Part shown: in pieces, positions 9,251 to 17,313 of the stretch
How positions within the stretch are numbered: position 1 is the first letter of the stretch
Layout of the letters: each line of letters starts with the position of its first letter
Origin: an uncultured Aquimarina sp.
Lineage (GTDB): Bacteria; Bacteroidota; Bacteroidia; Flavobacteriales; Flavobacteriaceae
Reading direction: 5' to 3'
DNA length: 62,455 nt
Assembly: GCA_947498705.1 (NCBI GenBank)
Contig: CANMLW010000019.1
Span: 1-62,455 of the forward strand
Translations under genes and position numbers: made by a program
Notes under the pieces: model-generated
The model's input: the letters and a program-made list of their open reading frames with translations, nothing else
What the model was told of the DNA's origin: nothing
Database searches by the model: none

Positions 9251-11263
9251 ATGAACTTTAAAGCGCAAATACTACAAGGAATACCCGACATACTACCCCC
9301 AAAAAAAATATTAAATGTAGAAATAAGTCGTGCTCCAAAACGAAAACAAATTCTTTCTGAAGAAGAAAAAAAATTGGCAATTCGTAATGCTCTAAGATAT
9401 TTCCCAAAAGAATGGCATCAAGAACTTATCGTAGAGTTTTTAGAAGAATTGAATACCTATGGTCGTATATATATGTACCGATTCATCCCTGATTATGAAA
9501 TGTTTGCCCGATCGATAGAAAAGTATCCTGCAAAGACAAAGCAAGCTGCCGGTATTATGCTTATGATCCAAAACAATCTGGATCCTCGTGTCGCGCAGCA
9601 TCCCTATGAATTAATTACCTATGGAGGTAATGGTGCAGTTTTTCAGAACTGGGCCCAATATTTACTAACAATGCAGTATTTGGCCACCATGACCAAAAAA
9701 CAAACCTTGCATATTTATTCTGGACACCCGATGGGTTTATTTCCTTCTTCCAAAAAGGCTCCCAGAGTTATTGTCACAAATGGAATGATGATTCCAAATT
9801 ACTCAAAACCGGATGATTGGGAGAGATATAACGCATTAGGAGTAACCCAATATGGGCAAATGACCGCTGGTAGTTATATGTATATTGGACCACAAGGAAT
9901 CGTACATGGAACCACTATTACCGTTATGAATGCGTTCAGAAAAACGTTAAAAACCAATGAAACTCCTGCTGGAAAAATATTTTTAACCTCTGGTTTAGGA
10001 GGAATGAGCGGTGCCCAACCCAAAGCAGGTAATATTGCAGGTTGTATTACTGTTTGTGCAGAAGTAAATGCAAAAGCGGCTCAAAAAAGATATGATCAGG
10101 GATGGGTGGATATGATCTTAGATAACTTAGATGATTTAGTTACCCAAACCAAAACTGCTATCACCAATAGAAGAGTTGTTTCAATAGCTTATCAAGGTAA
10201 TATTGTAGATGTTTGGGAGCGTTTCTATGAAGAAAATCTCTATATTCATATTGGATCTGACCAAACTTCATTACACAACCCCTGGTCTGGAGGATATTAC
10301 CCCGTAGGCCTTAGTTATGAAGCAGCCAATAGTATGATGAAGGATCAACCTGATAAGTTTAGGGAAAAAGTAAAAGAATCGTTACGTAGACATGCCGATG
10401 CCATTAACAAACATACCGACAAAGGAACCTACTTCTTTGATTACGGAAATGCTTTTCTATTGGAAGCTTCTCGTGCAGGAGCCAAGATATTAGCAAACAA
10501 TGGTATTGATTTTAAATACCCTTCTTATGTTCAGGATATACTTGGTCCTATGTGTTTTGATTATGGTTTTGGTCCTTTTAGATGGGTCTGTACCTCTGGA
10601 CAAACAGAAGATTTAGATAAAACCGATCAAATCGCATTAGAAATAATGCAATCGATCATGAAAGATGCTCCAATAGAAATACAACAACAAATGCAGGATA
10701 ATATCACCTGGATTCGCGAAGCAAAACAAAACAAACTTGTTGTTGGTTCACAAGCCCGTATTTTATATGCCGATGCAGAAGGAAGAATTAAAATAGCAAA
10801 AGCTTTTAACGATGCTGTCAAAAATGGTACTATCAGTGCTCCTGTAGTGTTGGGTAGAGATCATCATGATGTAAGTGGTACCGATTCTCCTTATCGAGAA
10901 ACCAGTAACATCTATGACGGAAGTAAATTTACAGCAGATATGGCGATCCATAATGTTATCGGAGATAGTTTTAGAGGAGCTACCTGGGTATCGATTCATA
11001 ATGGCGGCGGTGTTGGTTGGGGTGAAGTAATAAATGGTGGTTTTGGGCTAATGCTTGATGGCTCTTCAACAGCTTCAAAAAATCTTACCAAAATGTTATT
11101 TTATGATGTAAATAATGGTATTGCACGACGAAGTTGGGCTCGAAATGAGGAGGCACTGTTCGCTATTAAACGAGAAATGAAAAAAACACCCGAGTTAAAG
11201 GTTACTTTACCAAATCTTGTAGAAGATTATTTACTAAATGAAGTTATGAATCCTACAAATTAG
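9251..11263 (+). CDS. hutU: Urocanate hydratase, long form
   Basis: Hydrates urocanate to 4-imidazolone-5-propanoate using tightly bound NAD+. I place the start at the ATG at 9251 (MNFKAQIL, 670 residues). A TTG seven codons upstream is in frame but leaves only three bases after hutI. The motif GLGGMSGAQP (residues about 248-257) and the glycine-rich HNGGGVGWGE are characteristic. At ~670 residues it is longer than the ~555-residue enteric enzyme and fits the long HutU form common in Bacteroidota, with an extended N-terminus. It is the third gene of the hut operon; hutG follows after 11 bases. Confidence 0.95.
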   Translation: MNFKAQILQGIPDILPPKKILNVEISRAPKRKQILSEEEKKLAIRNALRYFPKEWHQELIVEFLEELNTYGRIYMYRFIPDYEMFARSIEKYPAKTKQAAGIMLMIQNNLDPRVAQHPYELITYGGNGAVFQNWAQYLLTMQYLATMTKKQTLHIYSGHPMGLFPSSKKAPRVIVTNGMMIPNYSKPDDWERYNALGVTQYGQMTAGSYMYIGPQGIVHGTTITVMNAFRKTLKTNETPAGKIFLTSGLGGMSGAQPKAGNIAGCITVCAEVNAKAAQKRYDQGWVDMILDNLDDLVTQTKTAITNRRVVSIAYQGNIVDVWERFYEENLYIHIGSDQTSLHNPWSGGYYPVGLSYEAANSMMKDQPDKFREKVKESLRRHADAINKHTDKGTYFFDYGNAFLLEASRAGAKILANNGIDFKYPSYVQDILGPMCFDYGFGPFRWVCTSGQTEDLDKTDQIALEIMQSIMKDAPIEIQQQMQDNITWIREAKQNKLVVGSQARILYADAEGRIKIAKAFNDAVKNGTISAPVVLGRDHHDVSGTDSPYRETSNIYDGSKFTADMAIHNVIGDSFRGATWVSIHNGGGVGWGEVINGGFGLMLDGSSTASKNLTKMLFYDVNNGIARRSWARNEEALFAIKREMKKTPELKVTLPNLVEDYLLNEVMNPTN

Positions 11264-11274
11264 AGACAATTACA

Positions 11275-12231
11275 ATGAATAACTATCAAAAACCTTCTAA
11301 AAACCATTGGACAGGCCGTGTATCTAACGACCAATTGTACTTACATGAAAAAATACAATGCCTGGATTTAGAAAATGATTCGTTTCCAAAATCATCAAAA
11401 AAAAGAGTTGCTTTGTTGGGGTATGCTTGCGACGAAGGTGTTAAAAGAAATTTTGGAAGAGTTGGGGCAGCAGAAGCTCCTAATATCGTTCGAAAAATGA
11501 TAGCACCACTATCGAATCATTTTACGGGTGAAGAAGTATTTTTTGATGTTGGTAATATATTATGTCCATCTGGAAACCTTGAAGAAACTCAAAAAGACAC
11601 TACCCATTGTATTGCATTTTTATTAGAAAACCACTGTTTTCCTGTCGTAATTGGTGGCGGGCATGATCTTGCATATGCACATTTTAAAGGAATACAAAAA
11701 AAAATTGGAGAAAAGAAAATAGGAATTATCAATTTTGATGCGCATTTTGATCTAAGAAAAGTTACCGATACTGCAAACTCTGGGACTCCCTTCTTTCAAA
11801 TTGCGAAAGAAACCGATAATTTACAATACCTCTGTTTGGGCATTCAGAAGGAATCTAACAATCAAGAATTATATCGAACAGCACATCAATTAGGTGTTAC
11901 CTATCTAGAAAACACAAATTTCAATACTAATAATAAAGAAGAAGTTGTTTCATTAGTAGAAAATTTCATAGCAGATATAGATTGTATTTACCTAACAATT
12001 GATTTGGATGGATTTGCATCTCATTATGCTCCTGGGGTAAGTGCTCCTTCTCCTTTCGGGTTTTCTATTGATATCGCATTAGAAATAATACGTCTTATTT
12101 GTAAATCAAACAAGTTAATAAGTGTTGATGTCGTAGAACTTAACCCTAAATATGACATTGATCAACGTACCGCAAGACTTGCCGCTAGAATCATTTATAA
12201 TATCATCGATTGGAAAATAAACGCTGACTAG
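11275..12231 (+). CDS. hutG: Formimidoylglutamase (ureohydrolase family)
   Basis: Hydrolyses N-formimidoyl-L-glutamate to glutamate and formamide, completing the four-step Hut route. The 318-residue protein has the di-manganese ureohydrolase ligands: H130 in GGGHDLAY, D155/H157/D159 in FDAHFD and D243/D245 in TIDLDGF. The SAPSPFGF stretch near the last site is also typical of HutG. It is the last gene of the operon, and the position supports HutG over agmatinase or arginase, which share the fold. No tetrahydrofolate-dependent formiminotransferase gene is present, so the direct hydrolase route is implied. Confidence 0.93.
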   Translation: MNNYQKPSKNHWTGRVSNDQLYLHEKIQCLDLENDSFPKSSKKRVALLGYACDEGVKRNFGRVGAAEAPNIVRKMIAPLSNHFTGEEVFFDVGNILCPSGNLEETQKDTTHCIAFLLENHCFPVVIGGGHDLAYAHFKGIQKKIGEKKIGIINFDAHFDLRKVTDTANSGTPFFQIAKETDNLQYLCLGIQKESNNQELYRTAHQLGVTYLENTNFNTNNKEEVVSLVENFIADIDCIYLTIDLDGFASHYAPGVSAPSPFGFSIDIALEIIRLICKSNKLISVDVVELNPKYDIDQRTARLAARIIYNIIDWKINAD

Positions 12232-12296
12232 TTTAAATTATAACTAACTTGTGGCCACTATAGAAAATCAATCGTTTTATTTTAAAGTCACATTTA

Positions 12297-12773
12297 TTGA
12301 AAATTGCAAATATAAAAGAGTTAAAAACCGAATTGCACGAACTTCCTCATCAAGATCTTGTCTCTGTATGCCTTCGATTGGCCCGATTTAAAAAAGAAAA
12401 TAAAGAACTACTCACCTATCTACTGTTTTTATCTAATAACGAAGAGGAATATATAGAAGAGATAAAAAAAGAAATGGATTTACAATTTGAAATGATCAAT
12501 ATTTCATCCTATCATTTTATCAAGAAAAGTATTCGAAAAATCCTTCGTACTATCAAAAAACATATCAAATATTCGGGTAACATAGAGTCTGAAATAGAAT
12601 TATTGTTGTATTTCTGCAAAAAACTATCTCTCTTTGATCCTCCTATCAAAAACAATAAAGTACTTCACAACATGTATCATCGGGAAATAAGCACGATTGT
12701 TAAAAAAATAAAACAAGTGCATGAAGATTTACAATATGATTACACCATAGAACTAAAGAAACTATCGTTGTGA
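12297..12773 (+). CDS. Conserved hypothetical helical protein
   Basis: 158 residues, basic and rich in Lys, Glu, Leu and Ile, predicted almost wholly alpha-helical. No signal peptide, transmembrane segment or catalytic motif is visible. The best start is TTG at 12297 (MKIANIKELKTEL); no ATG lies near the 5' end of this frame. The sequence looks like a small cytoplasmic protein that I believe recurs in Flavobacteriaceae, but I cannot name a function. It begins 65 bases after hutG on the same strand. Read-through from hut is possible, but nothing ties it to histidine degradation. Confidence 0.7.
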   Translation: MKIANIKELKTELHELPHQDLVSVCLRLARFKKENKELLTYLLFLSNNEEEYIEEIKKEMDLQFEMINISSYHFIKKSIRKILRTIKKHIKYSGNIESEIELLLYFCKKLSLFDPPIKNNKVLHNMYHREISTIVKKIKQVHEDLQYDYTIELKKLSL

Positions 12774-12881
12774 TACATACGTTTAGTATCAAAATTTATT
12801 TCTAAATTCCCTTTAAGGATGAATCCAAAATCTTAGTAACTTATTAATACTTTATAGCTACTTTTTTTAATAATAAACACG

Positions 12882-12889
12882 TAGATTTG
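12882..12889 (+). promoter_or_regulatory. Candidate -7 element (TAGATTTG) upstream of the cold-shock gene
   Basis: An exact TAnnTTTG match 84 bases before the cold-shock ATG. No good TTG lies 17-20 bases upstream. A second candidate, TATCTTTA at 12936-12943, would give a shorter leader. Which is used is undecided. Confidence 0.35.
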
Positions 12890-12926
12890 TGTATAAGGTA
12901 AATTACTCTATGATGATCTTATACAC
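12889..12926 (+). repeat. Inverted repeat upstream of the cold-shock gene
   Basis: A perfect 9-bp dyad, GTGTATAAG (12889-12897) and CTTATACAC (12918-12926), with a 20-base loop; it extends to 10 bp with the flanking T/A. It ends 46 bases before the start codon. Depending on the promoter it is a leader hairpin or an upstream operator. Confidence 0.5.
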
Positions 12927-12972
12927 ATTTGGTATTATCTTTAAGGCTTATTAACTAATTTAAATTATTACA

Positions 12973-13164
12973 ATGAACAAAGGAACAGTAAAATTTTTCA
13001 ACGATGACAAAGGGTTTGGTTTCATCACAGAAGAAGATTCTAAAAAAGAGCATTTTGTACACATTTCTGGATTGATCGATGAAATTCGAGAAGGCGATGC
13101 AGTAGAATTTGATTTAAAAGAAGGTAAAAAAGGATTAAATGCTGTAAATGTGAAAGTTATATAA
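12973..13164 (+). CDS. Cold-shock domain protein (CspA family)
   Basis: A 63-residue single cold-shock domain (OB fold) binding single-stranded RNA or DNA, probably an RNA chaperone. RNP1-like KGFGFIT (about residues 14-20) and RNP2-like HFVHIS (about 27-32) carry the aromatic binding residues, and the start MNKGTVKFFN is family-typical. It is a monocistronic gene with its own terminator. The upstream 200 bases contain an inverted repeat and two candidate -7 elements, so post-transcriptional control by leader structure, as known for other csp genes, is possible but unproven here. Confidence 0.95.
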   Translation: MNKGTVKFFNDDKGFGFITEEDSKKEHFVHISGLIDEIREGDAVEFDLKEGKKGLNAVNVKVI

Positions 13165-13187
13165 TATAAACTTTTAATTCCTAGAAT

Positions 13188-13216
13188 AACGCTTGTTGTA
13201 ATGACAGGCGTTTTTT
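13188..13216 (+). terminator. Terminator of the cold-shock gene
   Basis: A 9-bp stem AACGCTTGT (13188-13196) with ACAGGCGTT (13204-13212), including one G-U pair, followed by TTTT. It lies 24 bases after the stop codon. Confidence 0.85.
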
Positions 13217-13769
13217 GTTAAAAAAATATTTGTATGCTTTCCTACACTACTTGTTTATAGTCCCATTATGAATCCTTCTCAAAAAGGATATGAAACAATC
13301 ATTTCATATTTTTTTAGATTAGAAAAAACACAAATAACATACTTAAAATTAACATTATATTATGTATTTGTTAATTTTGATCATTGAAAATTATACAAAT
13401 AAAAATTATATTTTTTTTACGGTTTTACGTAAAAAAAATATGTATTTTGTATGTAACTTGTAAGAAACAGTAGCAAAATAAATTGTTCTTAAACACAACG
13501 TTAAATGTGCTCTGAATAGTTCTACGTATTTTCTAAAGTAAATGTATCGTTTCTTTACCAAATTCGTATTTCTATAAAAATTACCTCATTATAAAATGGT
13601 AGTACGTTCTATGATGAAAATATCTTCATAAAGGCCAGTTCTTATTTTCATTTACTTACCCCTATGTACTGTTTTAAAAAACCCCTAATAGATAATTGAC
13701 ACACATTTAATAATAATATTAATTTACACAAAAACCTCTTAAAACAATTCCATTTTAACCCTGGGCTGT
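13217..13769. other. Long non-coding stretch before the histidine kinase
   Basis: The whole gap is 605 bases and holds no plausible ORF. It contains the cold-shock terminator, a second terminator-like hairpin (ATATGAAA 13288-13295 with TTTCATAT 13302-13309, then a T run) and a perfect 14-bp inverted repeat at 13408-13441. A small RNA ending near 13316 or a long kinase leader are possible. TTG at 13696-13698 and TAATTTAC at 13720-13727 form a weak candidate kinase promoter. Confidence 0.4.
13408..13441. repeat. Perfect 14-bp inverted repeat in the kinase upstream region
   Basis: The arms are 13408-13421 (ATA, eight T, ACG) and 13428-13441 (CGT, eight A, TAT) around the loop GTTTTA. It is symmetric on both strands, so it could be a weak bidirectional terminator or an operator. 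Confidence 0.55.
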
Positions 13770-15650
13770 ATGGATACAATTTACATTAACCAACTACTCA
13801 TTTTTCTATTACAAGGATTTATTGTTGCCTTTCTTATTCTTTTATTATTTCGTTTACGAACAAAGATAGGATTAGGTTTATTATTTACTACGCTAGGTTT
13901 GTTTCAGTTCTTGCAAGTGTTTTTGGCAAGTACCCTTTATTTCAAAATAACAGATACCATTGTCTTTTCTCCTGGTTCTTCTATTTTGTTTTCGGCATCA
14001 CTTTTTGTTATATTATTAATCTATATTAAAGAGGATGCCATTACTACAAGAAAACTAATTCACGCATTAGTAATTACCAATATTGTTTTGTGTTTTCTAT
14101 TATTTGCGTTCAGGTTGAATGTAGATGGAACGAATATATACAACCCTTTTAGTATTTCTACAGAGTTTTTTCATACCAATATACTGGTTTTACTAATAGG
14201 TACATTTATTCTATTTTTAGATTCGTTATTGATTATTTTTTTATTCGAATACACTTCAAAGTATATTTCGAATCTCTTTCTTAGAATATTAATAACGATG
14301 TCTGTGGTTCTTAGTTTTGATGCTATCTTTTTTTCATTAGGCTCTTTTTGGTATTTTGAAGATTTTCAGGCTTTTTTAATATCGGGACTATTCTCTAAAA
14401 TTTTTATGTCAGTTTTTTTCAGTATGTTATTTTCCTTTTACTTAAAAAACTTTGAAAAAAAAGGTGTTCATACCAGTTATGCAAACTTTAAAGATGTCTT
14501 TCATTCACTTACATATAAACAAAAATTCGAGGTAGCCGATAAGGCTATGAAACTGTCAAAAAACAGGTATCATGTGTTAACAAATTTGGTGCCGGTAGGG
14601 ATTTTTATGACCGATGCGCAAGGTAAAACTACTTTTGTAAATCCTAAATGGTCTTCTATTACAGGAGTTCCTCAGGAAAATGTTATTAATGAAGGATGGT
14701 TAAATGCGGTACACCCTCTGGATAGACAAAAATTACAGGAAGAATGGTATATTGCCACTGGTAAAAAGAAAATCTCAAATACAGAATATCGATTTCTAAA
14801 ACCCGATGGTTCTGTTACCTGGGTATTGGGGCAAGCAATTCCAGAATACAATGAAAAAAATGAAGTTATAGGTTATGTTGGGACTATAACAGATATTACT
14901 ACTATTAAGCTCTATGAGCTTGAATTAAATCGCCTTAAAGATAAAGCAGAAGAAAGTGATCGGCTTAAATCTGCTTTTTTAACAAACATGAGTCACGAAA
15001 TCAGAACACCGATGAATGGTATCCTTGGATTAGCAGAACTCTTAAATGAACCAAAACTTACAGGAAATGAACAACAGTTATATCTGGAACTTATAAAAGA
15101 AAGTGGATCCCGTATGTTAGATATTATTAATGATATCATTGATATATCAAGAATTGCTACAGATCAAGTGAAAGTATCTACTCAAAAAGTAGCTATCAAC
15201 GAACAAATAGAACAACTATTTACATTGTTTAAACCACAAGCAGAAAACAAAAATATTGACATATCGATCTCTAATGGACTAACCGAAAAAGAAGCTATTA
15301 TTACTACAGACAAGTCTAAGTTTAATGCAATTCTGGCCAATCTTGTTAAAAATGCAATTAAATATACCGACCAGGGCAAAATAGAATTTGGTTATAAAAA
15401 AGTACTTCAAACACTCGAATTTTATGTAAAAGATACGGGTATCGGTATTGAAAAAGACAGACAAGAAGCCATTTTTGATAGATTTGTTCAAGCCGATCTC
15501 GAAAACAGACATGCTATAGAAGGTGCCGGTATCGGGCTTTCTATTGCCAAAGCATATGTAGAAATGCTAAACGGTAGAATTTGGTTAGAAAGTGTAAAAG
15601 GTAAAGGGTCGATATTCTATTTTACCATTCCATATCACCCAATAATTTAG
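13770..15650 (+). CDS. Membrane-bound PAS sensor histidine kinase
   Basis: 626 residues. The N-terminal ~225 residues hold about seven hydrophobic segments, a multi-pass membrane sensor. A PAS domain with PAC-like end (NTEYRFLKPDGSVTWVLG) covers about 265-385. HisKA carries the phospho-acceptor H409 in SHEIRTPMNGILG, and a HATPase domain (about 510-625) shows the N box NLVKNAIKYT and G boxes DTGIGI and GAGIGLSIAK. No receiver domain is fused and no response-regulator gene adjoins, so it is an orphan kinase whose partner is encoded elsewhere. The ligand is unknown. Confidence 0.92.
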   Translation: MDTIYINQLLIFLLQGFIVAFLILLLFRLRTKIGLGLLFTTLGLFQFLQVFLASTLYFKITDTIVFSPGSSILFSASLFVILLIYIKEDAITTRKLIHALVITNIVLCFLLFAFRLNVDGTNIYNPFSISTEFFHTNILVLLIGTFILFLDSLLIIFLFEYTSKYISNLFLRILITMSVVLSFDAIFFSLGSFWYFEDFQAFLISGLFSKIFMSVFFSMLFSFYLKNFEKKGVHTSYANFKDVFHSLTYKQKFEVADKAMKLSKNRYHVLTNLVPVGIFMTDAQGKTTFVNPKWSSITGVPQENVINEGWLNAVHPLDRQKLQEEWYIATGKKKISNTEYRFLKPDGSVTWVLGQAIPEYNEKNEVIGYVGTITDITTIKLYELELNRLKDKAEESDRLKSAFLTNMSHEIRTPMNGILGLAELLNEPKLTGNEQQLYLELIKESGSRMLDIINDIIDISRIATDQVKVSTQKVAINEQIEQLFTLFKPQAENKNIDISISNGLTEKEAIITTDKSKFNAILANLVKNAIKYTDQGKIEFGYKKVLQTLEFYVKDTGIGIEKDRQEAIFDRFVQADLENRHAIEGAGIGLSIAKAYVEMLNGRIWLESVKGKGSIFYFTIPYHPII

Positions 15651-15653
15651 AAG

Positions 15654-15854
15654 TTACCTTGGGTTTTGAACAATGTAGATTTCCATAGCACCCAAGCCAT
15701 ACTTTTTATAATCTCCGTCAGAAATTCTTACATTATCATAACGTCCAAAAAGGTATTTCAACTATTCTTTTAAAACTCCTTGCCCAACACCATGGATAAA
15801 TACTACTTTAGGAATACGTTTTCTAACAGTAAAATCTAATTGTGCCTTAAACAT
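15654..15854 (-). pseudogene. Decayed partial duplicate of the Smr-domain gene
   Basis: Translating the minus strand gives a near copy of the last ~65 residues of the Smr protein encoded at 17314-17868, beginning MFKAQLDF and ending IYIVQNPR before TAA. One codon is TAG (15764-15762) where the intact gene has GAG in LKEELK, so the copy cannot make a full Smr domain. Nucleotide identity is very high across the middle (three differences in about 142 bases) but falls at both edges. It lies just downstream of the poly-Glu lipoprotein gene on the same strand. No transposase or target-site duplication was seen. Confidence 0.9.
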
Positions 15855-15862
15855 TTTAAATT

Positions 15863-15915
15863 TAACCTGTTTTTATGCATTGAAAAATCTATTTCCAATG
15901 CATAAAAACAGGTTA
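15863..15915. repeat. Perfect ~20-bp inverted repeat between convergent genes
   Basis: The arms 15863-15882 (TAACCTGTTTTTATGCATTG) and 15896-15915 are exact complements around a 13-base loop. It sits between the kinase and the minus-strand lipoprotein gene, where a bidirectional terminator is expected, although neither side has a proper T run. Confidence 0.7.
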
Positions 15916-15944
15916 GAAAATTAATCCAAAACGTTTATTTTAAT

Positions 15945-16970
15945 TCATTCATGTTTAGTGAACCTATAAGTGACTTGTACCCCAGCAGATTCTGGACAAG
16001 TTTCTGTTGCGTCTCCTGTAAAAGTAAGTTCAAAAACACTATCATTATCTACATCATATATAGCAGGGGTAGTTGCAGGTCCAAAATAACCGATATCACC
16101 ACAACCACAATTACCATCTTGGACCGGGACCATAATTTCACCACAAATCAAATTAAACTTAAAAGCGATAATATCCGTACTGCACCAAAAAGGGAAAGTA
16201 TATGTGTCGAAAGATCTTTCTTCTACACCATTAGCTGTAATTTCTACCACAGTACCATCAGTTAAGGTAGGCTGACCAAACAGAAAGGGGAAAGGAGCAG
16301 TTTGCTCCATATAATAATTACCAACAAATAGTGTTTCTGTTAAAACAGTTGTCATCTCTTCTTCAAAACTCACCAATGAGTTTCCTAAGTCATCCACAAC
16401 ATTTTCACTATTATAGACTTTATCTCCAGCTATAAAAACAAGCTCAAAATTAAACTTGTCTGTAATAGAAATATTACTTGAGCTTAACCCCATTATAAGC
16501 AATATATCTTCGGTCATTGTGTTCAAAGTAATCGTTGCGTTTCCCGCGATATTAGTTCCAAAATGAGTAGCATGTAACGTTTTTATTAACTTTGCTTCTG
16601 TTGTATAATCAACAGACCCCGAAGTAGTTTCATCAATAAATGTCGCAAATAATTCTACTCTTTCAATAGCATCAACAAGAGCACTGTCTCCTGTCAACTC
16701 TCCAGATATACTCCACGTCGACCATATGGATGTTAAATCACAAACATCAGGAAATTCATCCTTTTCTGTAACATTAAAACTAACTGGTTCTGGGGTATCT
16801 TCCTCTTCCTCTTCTTCCTCTTCTTCTTCCTCTTCCTCCTCTTCTATTGGTTGAGGATTAATGTCTTCATTTACGTCTTCAACTATTGTAGAAACATCTT
16901 CATCTCCACAAGCAAACATTACTCCCAACAAGAGAGTAAGTAACATAAGGTTTTTAATCACTTTTTTCAT
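15945..16970 (-). CDS. Lipoprotein of unknown function with a poly-glutamate linker
   Basis: 341 residues. A lipoprotein signal peptide ends at C21 (VMFAC). The following GDED is acidic, as in the lipoprotein export signals that send flavobacterial lipoproteins to the cell surface. Residues about 43-57 are 15 consecutive Glu, encoded by mixed GAA and GAG, forming a flexible acidic spacer. The remaining ~280 residues look beta-rich and I recognise no domain. A CGCGD cluster lies near the C-terminus. It stands alone between the Smr pseudogene and the intact Smr gene. A surface-exposed role is inferred from the signal only. Confidence 0.8.
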   Translation of the reverse strand: MKKVIKNLMLLTLLLGVMFACGDEDVSTIVEDVNEDINPQPIEEEEEEEEEEEEEEEDTPEPVSFNVTEKDEFPDVCDLTSIWSTWSISGELTGDSALVDAIERVELFATFIDETTSGSVDYTTEAKLIKTLHATHFGTNIAGNATITLNTMTEDILLIMGLSSSNISITDKFNFELVFIAGDKVYNSENVVDDLGNSLVSFEEEMTTVLTETLFVGNYYMEQTAPFPFLFGQPTLTDGTVVEITANGVEERSFDTYTFPFWCSTDIIAFKFNLICGEIMVPVQDGNCGCGDIGYFGPATTPAIYDVDNDSVFELTFTGDATETCPESAGVQVTYRFTKHE

Positions 16971-17248
16971 TTAAATTCAGGTTTATAAAAAATAATTTAT
17001 GAAAAATAACCTCGTCATAAAAAACTAAAACTTGATACATCAAACCACTTTTATATTAACATAAGCATTTGATTAACAAAATATACCTTTTATAACATTA
17101 AGCCACTTTAATTTAATTATACTTTTTTTGTTTTTCGATGCCAAAAATAATTTTTTTTTAAAGCAAAAAAACAAAAGTTCAATTTTTATCTTACTTTCCT
17201 ACCTTATAGGTTTTTTCTTTAGAATTGAACATTATGAATTAGACAAAA
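16971..17248. other. AT-rich gap between the poly-Glu lipoprotein gene and the Smr terminator
   Basis: No ORF or RNA is evident. A minus-strand TATTTTTG at 17149-17142 matches the -7 element but would leave a leader of about 165 bases before the lipoprotein gene; its -33 partner is unclear. Confidence 0.35.
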
Positions 17249-17280
17249 AATTTAGACGGGTTTTAAAACCCGTCTAAATT
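17245..17280 (-). terminator. Terminator of the Smr operon
   Basis: A perfect 32-base palindrome (17249-17280, centre TTTTAAAA, arms with GACGGG/CCCGTC) followed on the minus strand by a T run. It lies 34 bases after the Smr stop codon. The duplicate at 15654 does not include it. Confidence 0.9.
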
Positions 17281-17313
17281 CTGTCCACGCCATATATTGT
17301 ATATCAGTGAAGT

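Noticed and set aside
12771..12791. TGATAC/GTATCA hairpin as terminator of the hypothetical gene after hutG
   Set aside because: Only six base pairs, overlapping the stop codon, and no T run follows.
15651..15944. Insertion sequence or attachment site as the source of the Smr fragment
   Set aside because: No transposase, terminal repeats or target duplications; the dyad at 15863-15915 does not flank the fragment on both sides.
15951..16265. 104-residue plus-strand ORF
   Set aside because: It is fully antisense to the poly-Glu lipoprotein gene, which has a signal peptide and sensible coding; no independent support.
16795..16850. CT-rich stretch resembling a simple-sequence repeat or phase-variable tract
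   Set aside because: It encodes the Glu run with irregular GAA/GAG use and is not a uniform tandem repeat, so slippage-based switching is unlikely.
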